Assembly (NCBI RefSeq): GCF_902833645.1
Contig: NZ_CADFGE010000006.1
Location: 372,001-436,000, forward strand
Length of the DNA: 64,000 nt
Direction: 5' to 3'
From: Paraburkholderia fungorum
GTDB lineage: Bacteria > Pseudomonadota > Gammaproteobacteria > Burkholderiales > Burkholderiaceae
Position numbers and translations under genes: made by a program. Positions 36,872 to 43,853 of this stretch are shown one piece after another. Below the pieces are notes generated by a model, which worked only from the letters and a program-made list of their open reading frames with translations, did no database searches and was not told where the DNA came from. The first letter of the stretch is position 1. Each line of letters starts with the position of its first letter.

Positions 36872-36961
36872 TTACTTCTTCAGGAATCGGCCCGTGCGCT
36901 TGCTGCGCGCCGGGGTCTTGGTGCGCGTCTTGCGCGCGGTCTTACGCTTGCGAGTTGCCAT
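36872..36961 (-). CDS. 29-residue Arg/Lys-rich peptide, possible genome-condensing protein
   Basis: MATRKRKTARKTRTKTPARSKRTGRFLKK: 15 of 29 residues are Arg or Lys and there are no acidic residues. The ATG follows the upstream stop by one base (TGACATG). Small basic core proteins condense DNA in several icosahedral viruses, so a packaging role is suggested. It is the only strongly basic gene product among the membrane micro-proteins around it. Confidence 0.65.
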   Translation of the reverse strand: MATRKRKTARKTRTKTPARSKRTGRFLKK

Positions 36962-36962
36962 G

Positions 36963-37112
36963 TCAGGCTCCCTTGGTGAGTGGTTTCAGTACGATGGTTT
37001 CGAGCAGCGTTATGCGCTCTTTCATGTTGCGCAAATCCGCACGGATCGCGCCGTAGGTCGCCGCCGCTGCCAGCACCATCGAGCCGATATTGACGATCAC
37101 GGCGCTATCCAT
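36963..37112 (-). CDS. 49-residue viral membrane protein with a short coiled coil
   Basis: MDSAVIVNIGSMVLAAAATYGAIRADLRNMKERITLLETIVLKPLTKGA: a hydrophobic helix (4-23), then an amphipathic stretch with heptad-like leucines and isoleucines. The start overlaps the holin-like stop (TAATG). The layout resembles Rz-like or holin-accessory proteins, but a virion role is equally possible. Confidence 0.65.
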   Translation of the reverse strand: MDSAVIVNIGSMVLAAAATYGAIRADLRNMKERITLLETIVLKPLTKGA

Positions 37113-37300
37113 TACGCGGCCTTTCCTTCGCCGAGGAACACGCCGAGCAGGCCGAACACGCTGGCCGCTGCGGTGCCGACCACGCCGACAACATGCGGAT
37201 CAGCGCCATTGGCGACGGCCACCTGCGTGGCGACAGCCGCGAGGCCGGCCAGTGCGGCATGCGTGGACGGTTCTTGCAAACGTGCGAAAAATGCTTTCAT
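37112..37300 (-). CDS. Holin-like protein
   Basis: 62 residues, MKAFFARLQEPSTHAALAGLAAVATQVAVANGADPHVVGVVGTAAASVFGLLGVFLGEGKAA. The basic N-terminus with the REP-like LQEPSTHAALAGLAA start and two Ala/Gly/Val helices separated by a turn match small phage holins found beside endolysins. It lies some 1 kb from the lysozyme gene in the same operon. Membrane insertion would let the lysozyme act at lysis. Confidence 0.65.
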   Translation of the reverse strand: MKAFFARLQEPSTHAALAGLAAVATQVAVANGADPHVVGVVGTAAASVFGLLGVFLGEGKAA

Positions 37301-37321
37301 GGTCTTCCCCTGTGTGTGGTG

Positions 37322-37663
37322 TTACATCGAGACGTAGCCGCCAAAATTGGTCTGTGCTGCCCCCATCCCCTCAGCCGGCGGCGGCGTAGTGGACAGGCCT
37401 GAAACGAGTTGTGTTACCGCTTGCCGCGTGGCGTCGCCCGCCTCGTACCCGGCGTTGACCGGGTTGAAGTTGCCCGCGCTGTCCTGAAACAGCGTCATGC
37501 CTGGAATCGACAGCACCGCGCTTGTTAGATTGCCGTCCACGAACTGGAACGCGTCGCCCGCTGCCGAATAGACGCCACTCGCGACGTTCTTGCTACGCAG
37601 GCCTAGCACGACCCCCGCGAGCAGGACCGCGCCGAGGATCATCATTTCGGATTTGAGCCGCAT
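37322..37663 (-). CDS. Viral membrane protein, single N-terminal TM
   Basis: 113 residues from the ATG overlapping the previous stop (TAATG): MRLKSEMMILGAVLLAGVVLGLRSKNVASGVYSAAGDAFQFVDGNLTSAVLSIPGMTLFQDSAGNFNPVNAGYEAGDATRQAVTQLV. A helix at 8-22, then a soluble part. Candidate internal-membrane protein of the virion. The longer open frame upstream is rejected because it overlaps the previous gene. Confidence 0.68.
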   Translation of the reverse strand: MRLKSEMMILGAVLLAGVVLGLRSKNVASGVYSAAGDAFQFVDGNLTSAVLSIPGMTLFQDSAGNFNPVNAGYEAGDATRQAVTQLVSGLSTTPPPAEGMGAAQTNFGGYVSM

Positions 37664-37932
37664 TACATGTGTCCAAAGATCGTGCTGTACGCGTCGCCGC
37701 CGCTCTGCGTGGCGAGACCGCCCTGCGCCGGCACCGTGCCCCACATGTAGCCCGGTTGGCCGCTGGTCGAGTCCCACACCGAGCGCGTGAAATTGGTTCC
37801 GTCCATGCTCGAAAACATGGCCGCTTCACGTGCATAGACGTTGTCGATTGCGCTCGATCCCGAGTGCGAACGCTGGTAGCGGTAGCCCACGTACACCACC
37901 AGCGCCAGCAACAGAAGTTCCTTGTTCGTCAT
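37663..37932 (-). CDS. Viral membrane protein, single N-terminal TM
   Basis: 89 residues: MTNKELLLLALVVYVGYRYQRSHSGSSAIDNVYAREAAMFSSMDGTNFTRSVWDSTSGQPGYMWGTVPAQGGLATQSGGDAYSTIFGHM. A helix at 4-18 followed by an Arg/Tyr-rich edge and a polar domain. The start is set by the gene order: it begins one base after the preceding stop. Confidence 0.68.
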   Translation of the reverse strand: MTNKELLLLALVVYVGYRYQRSHSGSSAIDNVYAREAAMFSSMDGTNFTRSVWDSTSGQPGYMWGTVPAQGGLATQSGGDAYSTIFGHM

Positions 37933-37933
37933 G

Positions 37934-38311
37934 TCAGTATCCGTAGGTTGCCGGCGCAAAAATGCCGTACATGCCGCTCAACGGGTTCACGTTCACCGCG
38001 CCCGTCTGCGTGTTGTAGGTCAGCTGTCCCGGATCGACATACGTCCCGCCGATATCGAACGTGCCGTTACCGAACAGCGTCACACCACCCGGCAACTGCT
38101 GGCCGCCGCTGGTGCCGGATACGGTCGCCGCCGGGTTGCCGCCGATGTTGTTGATCGCGTTCGAGAGCCAGCTTGCGGCGTTCGAACCGATCCCGCCCTG
38201 CCCGCTGGTCGTTGGTGCGCCCGCCGGCTTTGCCGTGCTGCTCTTGACCACCACCAGCAGCACCGCCGCCGCAGCGGCTACCAGCAGAAGTCCGTTTTTA
38301 TCCATTTTCAT
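37934..38311 (-). CDS. Viral membrane protein, single N-terminal TM and beta-rich tail
   Basis: 125 residues: MKMDKNGLLLVAAAAAVLLVVVKSS, a helix, then Gly/Asn/Thr-rich sequence ending LFGNGTFDIGGTYVDPGQLTYNTQTGAVNVNPLSGMYGIFAPATYGY. The ATG overlaps the lysozyme stop (ATGA). Probably part of the virion membrane or a vertex component. Confidence 0.68.
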   Translation of the reverse strand: MKMDKNGLLLVAAAAAVLLVVVKSSTAKPAGAPTTSGQGGIGSNAASWLSNAINNIGGNPAATVSGTSGGQQLPGGVTLFGNGTFDIGGTYVDPGQLTYNTQTGAVNVNPLSGMYGIFAPATYGY

Positions 38312-38952
38312 GCTGAGTAGTCCCCGTTATCGAACATGCCCATTTCGCTGTTGCGCCGGTTCTGGATGCCGTTCTGTAGCGACGGATCGACCCACGACAC
38401 CGACGCCTGTGCGATGCCGTCGATACCGTTGCCCGCGTTCACCGAGTCCGCGAATTTCTTGAAGCCGCGCGGCGACATGTTGTAGGCGACGTCGACCAGG
38501 GCGTCGAACTGGTTTTGCGACAGCGCCACGCTCACATAAAGCTGTACCCACTTCACCGCGCGCTGTTGCAGATCCGAGGCAAACCACGCATCAGCCTGCG
38601 CCTGCGTACAGGTCGCCGGAATATCCGCGATGTTGGTCGAGTAGTGCCCGTAGCCAATCGTCCAGCCGCCATCACCGAGCGCATAGCGCGTCAGGCGCAG
38701 GCCTTCGTTCTGCTTGAGCTTCGCCACCAGCGCCGCGCTGGGTTGCATGCTGCTTGCGGGAGTCGGATTGACCATGTTCCACACCGTTGCTGTTGCTTCA
38801 TCCACCGCGTCCCCGAGAGAGGACAGCGGGTCGGTTGAGTTGTCCGGGTTCGCGCTGTCCGCTGCGTTCGCCTGGCTGTTTGTCCACCACACGTAGGCCG
38901 CTGCCGCGAGCGTGCCCGCCGCGATAACGTAAAGCGGCCCCGGTGCCTTCAT
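38308..38952 (-). CDS. Membrane-anchored lysozyme (GH24 fold), virion- or lysis-associated
   Basis: 214 residues. A helix at 6-23 (LYVIAAGTLAAAAYVWW), an acidic Asn/Ser linker to about 75, then a T4-lysozyme-type domain KLKQNEGLRLTRYALGDGGWTIGYGHY. The catalytic triad is visible as Glu83, Asp94 and Thr98, with the conserved GYGH following. Peptidoglycan cleavage is expected. The N-terminal anchor suggests it sits in the viral or host membrane, as a signal-arrest endolysin or as an entry enzyme carried in the virion. It overlaps both neighbours by four bases. Confidence 0.88.
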   Translation of the reverse strand: MKAPGPLYVIAAGTLAAAAYVWWTNSQANAADSANPDNSTDPLSSLGDAVDEATATVWNMVNPTPASSMQPSAALVAKLKQNEGLRLTRYALGDGGWTIGYGHYSTNIADIPATCTQAQADAWFASDLQQRAVKWVQLYVSVALSQNQFDALVDVAYNMSPRGFKKFADSVNAGNGIDGIAQASVSWVDPSLQNGIQNRRNSEMGMFDNGDYSA

Positions 38953-39695
38953 TGCTCGATACTCTCAATTGAGATAGCGCAGTCCTGATTGACCGTGTTG
39001 TTGACGATGCTCAGCCCCCACCCCGGCGCGATGCATATCGGTTGCGTTTCAGGCAACGATGTGTTCTGCGACAGCGACACCAGTCCGCCGACCGGTTGCG
39101 CCGCCTGCGTACCGGTCCATATCTGCCCGACTCCGTTAGCGCCGCCCGACAGCTTTGACAGGGAGTTAGCGCCCTGCACCAACCCTGTCGTGTTATTACG
39201 GAAAAGCATCATTGCGGCGGATGTTGCGCCTGCCGAGCTTGAAAATCCTGCCCGCTGCACGTAGATGTTTTTGCCGCTTCCAGCCGGGTTCCACAGCATG
39301 CATTCGGAATAGACCGCTGCCACCGCCGCCGAATACCCTGTCACCATGAACGCCAGATTTGAAAGGGTCTGCGCCTTGTTGTTGTCGATGATGTTTACGT
39401 TGCCGGTAATGGTTGAGTCGTCAATCCGGCCGTCTCCCACCACCACCTTCCCTAGAATCGTCGCGATGCCAGCCGCGTTCAGAAGCGTCCACGAATCAGG
39501 CGTTGGCTTGTTGTCCGCGACGCGATACGCCTGCCCCGGAAACAGCACGATCTTGCTGCCGCCCTGTCCACCCGGCGATATGGTTAGCGATGCGTCGCTT
39601 CCGCCGTTGCTGCCCGAGACGTACTTGATGTACCGGCCCGGCGAATGCACGACAAAGCCTCCGGCTGTCGTCACGGTGATATCGAACTGTTGCAT
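38949..39695 (-). CDS. Candidate spike or receptor-binding protein
   Basis: 248 residues, predominantly beta by composition (many Gly, Ser, Thr, Val), starting MQQFDITVTTAGGFVVHSPGRYIKYVSGSNGG. No hydrophobic segment. It has LFPGQAYRVAD and, near the C-terminus, PICIAPGWGLSIVNNTVNQDCAISIESIEQ. By elimination and position beside the membrane proteins it is the best candidate for a vertex or receptor-binding protein, as P1 of PM2. I see no motif that proves this. Confidence 0.55.
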   Translation of the reverse strand: MQQFDITVTTAGGFVVHSPGRYIKYVSGSNGGSDASLTISPGGQGGSKIVLFPGQAYRVADNKPTPDSWTLLNAAGIATILGKVVVGDGRIDDSTITGNVNIIDNNKAQTLSNLAFMVTGYSAAVAAVYSECMLWNPAGSGKNIYVQRAGFSSSAGATSAAMMLFRNNTTGLVQGANSLSKLSGGANGVGQIWTGTQAAQPVGGLVSLSQNTSLPETQPICIAPGWGLSIVNNTVNQDCAISIESIEQ

Positions 39696-40249
39696 TACGC
39701 ATGCCCCTTGCTGAACGCCATCACGCCGACGATGCCGACCACTGCCAGCCCCGCCGCGATGAGATAGCGGTTGTCGTTCTGCGCGGCGACCTGCGTTTTC
39801 GCAAGGTCCGCCGCAATCTGAGTGGTTTGCGCTGCGCTCTGCAACGCACCACCTGTCAGCGAATTCGTGAGCGCGGTATTCGCCTGAAGCATCGAGAGCC
39901 CAACATCTTCCAGATGCTTCGACGCATCCACCGTGCTGGTGATCGCGGTGTTTGCTACGCTGGTGTTTGCATTGACCGCGCTTGCCGCCGTCGTGCTGTT
40001 GCCGTTGATCGCGGCAATCATGGCTTGCATCGCGGCCTGAACCGAACCGCTATCGGTCGTGTTCGAGACGCTGAAATACGACGACGAGTTACCGTCACCG
40101 CTGATGCCTACGCCGCCCTGCACTGCGTTGCGCTTGTCGGCGTACGTGTTCGTCGTGTTCGATGAGCTAGTGCTATCGCTCGACTTGTTCGCGGGCGTGA
40201 CCGGCGCGCCCATGCGCATCAGCGCAATCTGTTGTGGCCGCAGAATCAT
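39695..40249 (-). CDS. Viral helical protein with C-terminal TM
   Basis: 184 residues from the ATG overlapping the previous stop (ATGA): MILRPQQIALMRMGAPVTPANKSS, then a long Ala/Asn/Thr/Ser helical region (QAMIAAINGNSTTAASAVNANTSVANTAITSTVDASKHLEDVGLSMLQANTALTNSL) and a helix YLIAAGLAVVGIVGVMAF near the end. Tail-anchored layout; likely a virion membrane protein facing outward. Confidence 0.68.
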   Translation of the reverse strand: MILRPQQIALMRMGAPVTPANKSSDSTSSSNTTNTYADKRNAVQGGVGISGDGNSSSYFSVSNTTDSGSVQAAMQAMIAAINGNSTTAASAVNANTSVANTAITSTVDASKHLEDVGLSMLQANTALTNSLTGGALQSAAQTTQIAADLAKTQVAAQNDNRYLIAAGLAVVGIVGVMAFSKGHA

Positions 40250-40656
40250 TGCAGTTCCTTCGTGAGAATCACGCTGGCCCGTTGGTAGCCAGCGCGCTCG
40301 AGTTTTTTCATCAGGCCCGCGCGGCGGGTTTCGATGCGCATCTGTTGACAGCCCGCGCACTGCTTTTCGATCAGCGGCAATACCGTGTCGACCAAATCCA
40401 CGTCCGCCCTGCCGTGCGCCAGCGTGATTTCCGCCGTGACGCCCTTGCGCCCGTGCCGCGCCCGCAGCACGTAGAACGCGACCGGTTCGCCGTCATCCAG
40501 CACGCGGAAAAACTCCGCATTGGCGAGGCAATCCACGCCGTCAACCATGCCGCCGCTGGTGTCGGTTTTCGCTCGCATCAGTGGCGATTCATCGAACGCC
40601 CGCGCCACTTCGGCGCGGTGCGCATCGGTCGTCGGTTCGTGGCGGATCGTGAGCAT
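40246..40656 (-). CDS. GNAT-fold acetyltransferase-like protein in the viral structural operon
   Basis: 136 residues: MLTIRHEPTTDAHRAEVARAFDESPLMRAKTDTSGG, a beta core GEPVAFYVLRARHGRKGVTAEITLAHGRADVDLVDTVLPLIEKQCAGCQQMRIETRRAGLMKKLERAGYQRASVILTKELQ. The strand order and the RAGLMKKLERAGYQ ending resemble phage GNAT-like proteins, which are known as internal virion or host-modifying proteins in some podoviruses. The acetyl-CoA loop (Q/RxxGxG/A) is not clear, so it may lack activity. ATGA overlap with the next gene. Confidence 0.65.
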   Translation of the reverse strand: MLTIRHEPTTDAHRAEVARAFDESPLMRAKTDTSGGMVDGVDCLANAEFFRVLDDGEPVAFYVLRARHGRKGVTAEITLAHGRADVDLVDTVLPLIEKQCAGCQQMRIETRRAGLMKKLERAGYQRASVILTKELQ

Positions 40657-40658
40657 GG

Positions 40659-40958
40659 TTACTTCTTCTTCAATGCGACAATCGCGACCGCCGCGAGGAT
40701 CACAATCAACAGCGGATCAGTGCCGCCACTGCCGCCGCCGGTCAGATTGCTGGCCGTGTTGGCGAGCCCCTGTGCCAACGTGCTAACCGGATTCGGTGCC
40801 GCCGTTGCCGTGCCGCTGCCGAAATTCACCGCCCACCCCGAGTTATCGACGGTGAACGGATTGAACGGCGTGCTGGTGGACACTTCCGGAGCCTGACCGC
40901 CGCCAAAGAGTGCCGTGCCGAACTGCGCTGCGGCCTGTGCCGCCATGGCCCAGTACAC
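40659..40958 (-). CDS. Viral membrane protein, C-terminal TM
   Basis: 99 residues ending GGTDPLLIVILAAVAIVALKKK, a tail anchor with a basic stop. The N-terminal half is Ala/Gly/Thr-rich (MYWAMAAQAAAQFGTALFGGG). The next gene in the operon starts two bases later. Likely virion membrane protein. Confidence 0.7.
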   Translation of the reverse strand: MYWAMAAQAAAQFGTALFGGGQAPEVSTSTPFNPFTVDNSGWAVNFGSGTATAAPNPVSTLAQGLANTASNLTGGGSGGTDPLLIVILAAVAIVALKKK

Positions 40959-40961
40959 GGC

Positions 40962-41351
40962 TTACCCCTTGTGGATCGCGAGCGCGATCACAGCAAAGAC
41001 GCCGAGAATCATCAGCATCTTGTTGCTGTTGGTCGCCATGATCGATGCGCTTGCAATCGAGCCCGCTGCCTGACCTTGCGCGACGAGACCGGCTTGCGTG
41101 GCCTCGTACTTTTTGTAATCGATCTGCTGTCCGGTCGTGTAGATGTTCGTGAACGCCGACAGGCCGTTATTCAGCAGGTTGAACACCCCCGGCGCATAGT
41201 TGTAACCAGCGCCCGCCGTGTCCGATGCGCCGCTGATTGCCTGCCCCGTGGCCGGAATGTTGTACGTGCCGTCGCTTTGCGGCCCGATGGAAAACGAGTA
41301 CTGCGGCGTATCGCTCACGCCATACGCAGCCGGATCAAAAATTCCGTCCAT
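40962..41351 (-). CDS. Viral membrane protein, C-terminal TM
   Basis: 129 residues, MDGIFDPAAYGVSDTPQYSFSIGPQSDGTYNIPATGQ ... SNKMLMILGVFAVIALAIHKG. One C-terminal helix with a basic end, like its neighbour. It follows the capsid gene across a terminator hairpin, so it is probably expressed at a lower level than the capsid. Confidence 0.7.
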   Translation of the reverse strand: MDGIFDPAAYGVSDTPQYSFSIGPQSDGTYNIPATGQAISGASDTAGAGYNYAPGVFNLLNNGLSAFTNIYTTGQQIDYKKYEATQAGLVAQGQAAGSIASASIMATNSNKMLMILGVFAVIALAIHKG

Positions 41352-41368
41352 GCAAATCCCCGAAAGAG

Positions 41369-41413
41369 TAAAAAAGATGCGGCAGGGACAAGGCAGTCAA
41401 GCCGCCCTGCCGC
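41369..41413 (-). terminator. Partial terminator just after the major capsid gene
   Basis: On the minus strand GCGGCAGGG and CCCTGCCGC form a nine-pair stem with a 17-base loop, followed by ATCTTTTTT. It separates the capsid gene from the membrane-protein genes. A leaky terminator here would make the capsid protein the most abundant product. Confidence 0.75.
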
Positions 41414-41424
41414 GCCCCCCGGCT

Positions 41425-42219
41425 TTACATGTTGCCCAGCACGTCCAGCACTTCCACCACCGCCGTGACCGTATCCGCCGCGCTGAACGTCGGATTGAAT
41501 TCGAGCGCGGTTGCGTCAGCGGTCTTGACCGCGTTCGCATAGTTGTTGTCGGCGCACGGGTCGTAGGTGTACAGGTTGGCCTGTGCGGTCTTCTGGTATT
41601 CGCCCTGCCAGAAGGTGTTGACCGCCACCAGCACGTTGTCCCAAATCACGATGCCGTTTTTCTTGACTTCGAGTTGGGAGAAGTTGCCGGTGTGCGCGAA
41701 GTGCACGCGCTTGATGATCCCGCCGCGATTGGTGATATCGATCAGCTTCATCGGAATCTTGCCGCTTGACGCGAACGCCTGCGTGAACGGAATGTGCTTC
41801 GCCAGCACGCCGAGTTGCGACGGCGGCCCGAGTTCCGAATAGCTGTCGAGCGTCGGTGCCGTGGCACCCGAAATGGTCACTTCGACGGTCAGCGACGACA
41901 CGCCCGAAGCCGTGTTGATGTTGCCGACGTACTGCTCGATCATCGTTTTGGCGCGCGGCTCCGTGAAGTCGAGCGTCAGGAAGCCAGCCGATGCCGTCAG
42001 GCCGCGATACTGGTTGATCAGGTCGAGACGCGAGCCCGATTCCTGAAAAATGATCTTGCCGTTCAGTTTGACGTTGACGTTGGTGATCATTGCCTTGGTG
42101 AACGTGGTGCCACCCAGCGCGAGAATGATCTTGTTGTACGACATGCCGATAGGCAGGTTGACCGTTGCGACGCCCGAAGCCGTGACGTTGTTGAACGGTA
42201 CGTTTTTGATGAGCAGCAT
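41425..42219 (-). CDS. Major capsid protein, corticovirus P2-like (double jelly roll)
   Basis: 264 residues, against 269 for PM2 P2. The start MLLIKNVPFNNVTASGVATVNLPIGMSYNKIILALGGTTFTKAMITNVNVKLNGKIIFQESGSRLDLINQYRGL matches my knowledge of the viral coat protein P2 N-terminal family found in proteobacterial proviruses (FNNV, LPIGM/LPVGLTY, LGGTTFTKAM, DxINxYRG). A second beta-rich half follows (ITNRGGIIKRVHFAHTGNFSQLEVKKNGIVIWDNVLVAVNTFWQGEY), in line with two jelly rolls. No helix-only stretch. Near the packaging ATPase, as in PM2. Forms the icosahedral shell around the viral membrane. Confidence 0.82.
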   Translation of the reverse strand: MLLIKNVPFNNVTASGVATVNLPIGMSYNKIILALGGTTFTKAMITNVNVKLNGKIIFQESGSRLDLINQYRGLTASAGFLTLDFTEPRAKTMIEQYVGNINTASGVSSLTVEVTISGATAPTLDSYSELGPPSQLGVLAKHIPFTQAFASSGKIPMKLIDITNRGGIIKRVHFAHTGNFSQLEVKKNGIVIWDNVLVAVNTFWQGEYQKTAQANLYTYDPCADNNYANAVKTADATALEFNPTFSAADTVTAVVEVLDVLGNM

Positions 42220-42253
42220 GTGCGCCCCTTATGTGTGTGGTTGTGTGGGACGC

Positions 42254-42379
42254 TTACGAGACGATCGTCGTGATCAGCGGCACGTTGAGGCTCGTGGCGA
42301 TCGGACGAACGATGATCTTCGTTGCGGCGTTGAACGCGAGGTACATTGCGTACGCCCGCAGGATGGCTTTGACATTCAT
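42254..42379 (-). CDS. 41-residue viral protein
   Basis: MNVKAILRAYAMYLAFNAATKIIVRPIATSLNVPLITTIVS. Amphipathic to hydrophobic, basic near both ends of the first helix. First gene of the late block, 34 bases ahead of the capsid gene. It may be a small capsid-associated or membrane protein. Confidence 0.55.
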   Translation of the reverse strand: MNVKAILRAYAMYLAFNAATKIIVRPIATSLNVPLITTIVS

Positions 42380-42470
42380 GTTGGGACTCTCCCGTTGAGC
42401 GCCGCCCCATGCGGCCCCTGTGTGAGTCCGCAGATTGCAACCGGCAAGCCCAAAACCACGAATGCGCGAC

Positions 42471-42490
42471 CTATGGAACGCGCTCCATAG
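42471..42490. promoter_or_regulatory. Palindrome 1 in the late-promoter region
   Basis: CTATGGA-ACGCGC-TCCATAG, a perfect seven-base inverted repeat around a six-base centre, about 90 bases upstream of the first late gene. Probable operator for a viral regulator. Confidence 0.5.
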
Positions 42491-42501
42491 ACACCGGCAA
42501 A

Positions 42502-42519
42502 AGTGCCAATTTCGGCACT
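42502..42519. promoter_or_regulatory. Palindrome 2 in the late-promoter region
   Basis: AGTGCC-AATTTC-GGCACT, a six-base inverted repeat with a six-base centre, 12 bases from palindrome 1. It is followed rightward by AAATATTTTTT, so it could also work as a weak rightward terminator. Both readings are open. Confidence 0.45.
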
Positions 42520-42565
42520 AAATATTTTTTGATCTGTGTCGTGCCTGCAACGCGACGTACGGACG

Positions 42566-42590
42566 AAAAAAAACACCGCCGAAGCGGTGT
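42566..42590 (-). terminator. Terminator after the early (replication/packaging) block
   Basis: On the minus strand ACACCGC-TTCG-GCGGTGT followed by eight T. A seven-pair stem with a stable UUCG tetraloop. It is 25 bases past the ATPase stop and splits the leftward genes into an early and a late block. Confidence 0.9.
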
Positions 42591-42615
42591 CTATAGAGCG
42601 GTGTCTAGGTCGGTG

Positions 42616-43257
42616 TCAGATACCGGCGCTGCCGCTCGATATCTGGCCGGTTGACGCGTTTCGCATGATCCATGCGTAGTCGGGTAGCGTCATCAGTTCC
42701 TGAGGCGTCGAGCCGACATAATCCGCGACCGTGACCGCATCTTTCCTGTAGTTCAACCGTCCGGTGCGGACGAAATTGCAGTTGCCGAGAAAATCCTTAT
42801 CGATGCTGGCCGGTCGTTGCGACAGCCCATATATCGTGATCCCGCGCTTGCGCCCTCTCCCGGTCAACTGCCCCCATCCGATAGGCGAGCGCGACGGCGT
42901 TGTGACGCTCTTGAGTTCGTCCACCACGAACGTGCAGCGCTCCGCGAAGAACGCGACGCGGCAAATAAAATCGAACTGCTTGACCGCCATCACCGGGTCA
43001 GGCGACGGCACAAACACCGTGCGGCATGCCCCGGTCTGCCCCGCCGCCTCAAAGCCGCCCGCCACGTCCTGCACGCGGCCCGTGCGCGTGCCGAAGTCGC
43101 CCCACTCATCCTCGGGATCGAACACGATCAGCCGCGTTGGCTTCTGCCGCTCGATCTGCCCTTTGACGTAGTGCGACTTCCCCGAGCCCGACGAGCCCAA
43201 CACCGCCTCAATGTGCGCTTTCGCGCCAACGCCGTGTTTCGGCGCACGCGTCGCCAT
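42616..43257 (-). CDS. FtsK/HerA-type viral genome-packaging ATPase (PM2 P9-like)
   Basis: 213 residues from the ATG overlapping the previous stop (TGATG). Walker A is GSSGSGKS (residues 21-28) and Walker B TFVVDE (109-114), with Asp113-Glu114. A later segment, GRGRKRGITIYGLSQRPASIDKDFLGN, fits sensor-like strands of the HerA/FtsK clan (SQRP). The short length without an extra membrane domain suits the packaging ATPases of tailless membrane-containing viruses and argues against a filamentous-phage Zot, which is usually longer with a C-terminal TM. Packages the circular DNA into the shell. Confidence 0.85.
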   Translation of the reverse strand: MATRAPKHGVGAKAHIEAVLGSSGSGKSHYVKGQIERQKPTRLIVFDPEDEWGDFGTRTGRVQDVAGGFEAAGQTGACRTVFVPSPDPVMAVKQFDFICRVAFFAERCTFVVDELKSVTTPSRSPIGWGQLTGRGRKRGITIYGLSQRPASIDKDFLGNCNFVRTGRLNYRKDAVTVADYVGSTPQELMTLPDYAWIMRNASTGQISSGSAGI

Positions 43258-43853
43258 CACATTGGCGGGTAGACAGGCAGGCTCTCAGCGGCCCCGGCGA
43301 GCGTATCCGCTGCCGTGATATCACCGATGCCCGCCGCGCCCGCTGGCGGGCCGGATTCTGCCGCCGCCGCGCCCTTGACCGTGTTCGGGTCCGTCATGCC
43401 GCGCTGTGCATGTTCGAGCGCGAACCGGTCCTGCTTGATCTTGAGCGCGACCGCGCGCGCCGACTGATACAGCACCGGCCCGCAGACCATCAGCGCCACC
43501 AGTTCGCACGGGAATGCGCCTTCGACATCCCAGCCGTATTTCTCGAACACGGGCGTAAGCGACGCCGCCATGCGGGCCGAGGTCGGTTCGTCCCACTCCG
43601 CGCCCGGTGCATAGCCGCCGATCATGCCGCGCGCGAGGTCGACAATTCCGCACGCGCCCTTGTGGTAGTCCGGTCCCATGTCCGCTTGCGCGCCTGGTGC
43701 CGCAGCGGACATTTCCGGATTGAGCGCCGCCGCCGCTTCGGCATCGATTGCGGCCCCGAGTCCGCCGAGCGATGCGAAGCCGGCAGACGACGGAATGTCG
43801 AGCGAGGGATTTTCGCGCGGCGGTAGGCCGCCGTCTTTCTTGTCGATGGTCAT
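43257..43853 (-). CDS. Viral protein of unknown function, between Zn-ribbon and ATPase genes
   Basis: 198 residues. The N-terminus is Pro/Ala-rich and flexible (MTIDKKDGGLPPRENPSLDIPSS), the middle a folded segment (YHKGACGIVDLARGMIGGYAPGAEWDEPTSARMAASLTPVFEKYGWDVEGAFPCELVALMVCGPVLYQSARAVALKIKQ), and the end again Ala/Gly-rich. One moderately hydrophobic stretch (CELVALMVCGPVLYQ) is borderline for a TM. ATGA and TGATG overlaps at both ends show coupling to its neighbours. No family recognised. Confidence 0.7.
   Translation of the reverse strand: MTIDKKDGGLPPRENPSLDIPSSAGFASLGGLGAAIDAEAAAALNPEMSAAAPGAQADMGPDYHKGACGIVDLARGMIGGYAPGAEWDEPTSARMAASLTPVFEKYGWDVEGAFPCELVALMVCGPVLYQSARAVALKIKQDRFALEHAQRGMTDPNTVKGAAAAESGPPAGAAGIGDITAADTLAGAAESLPVYPPM

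Noticed and set aside
42376..42576. Leftward 66-codon frame in the viral control region
   Set aside because: It covers the terminator and both palindromes; no ribosome site.
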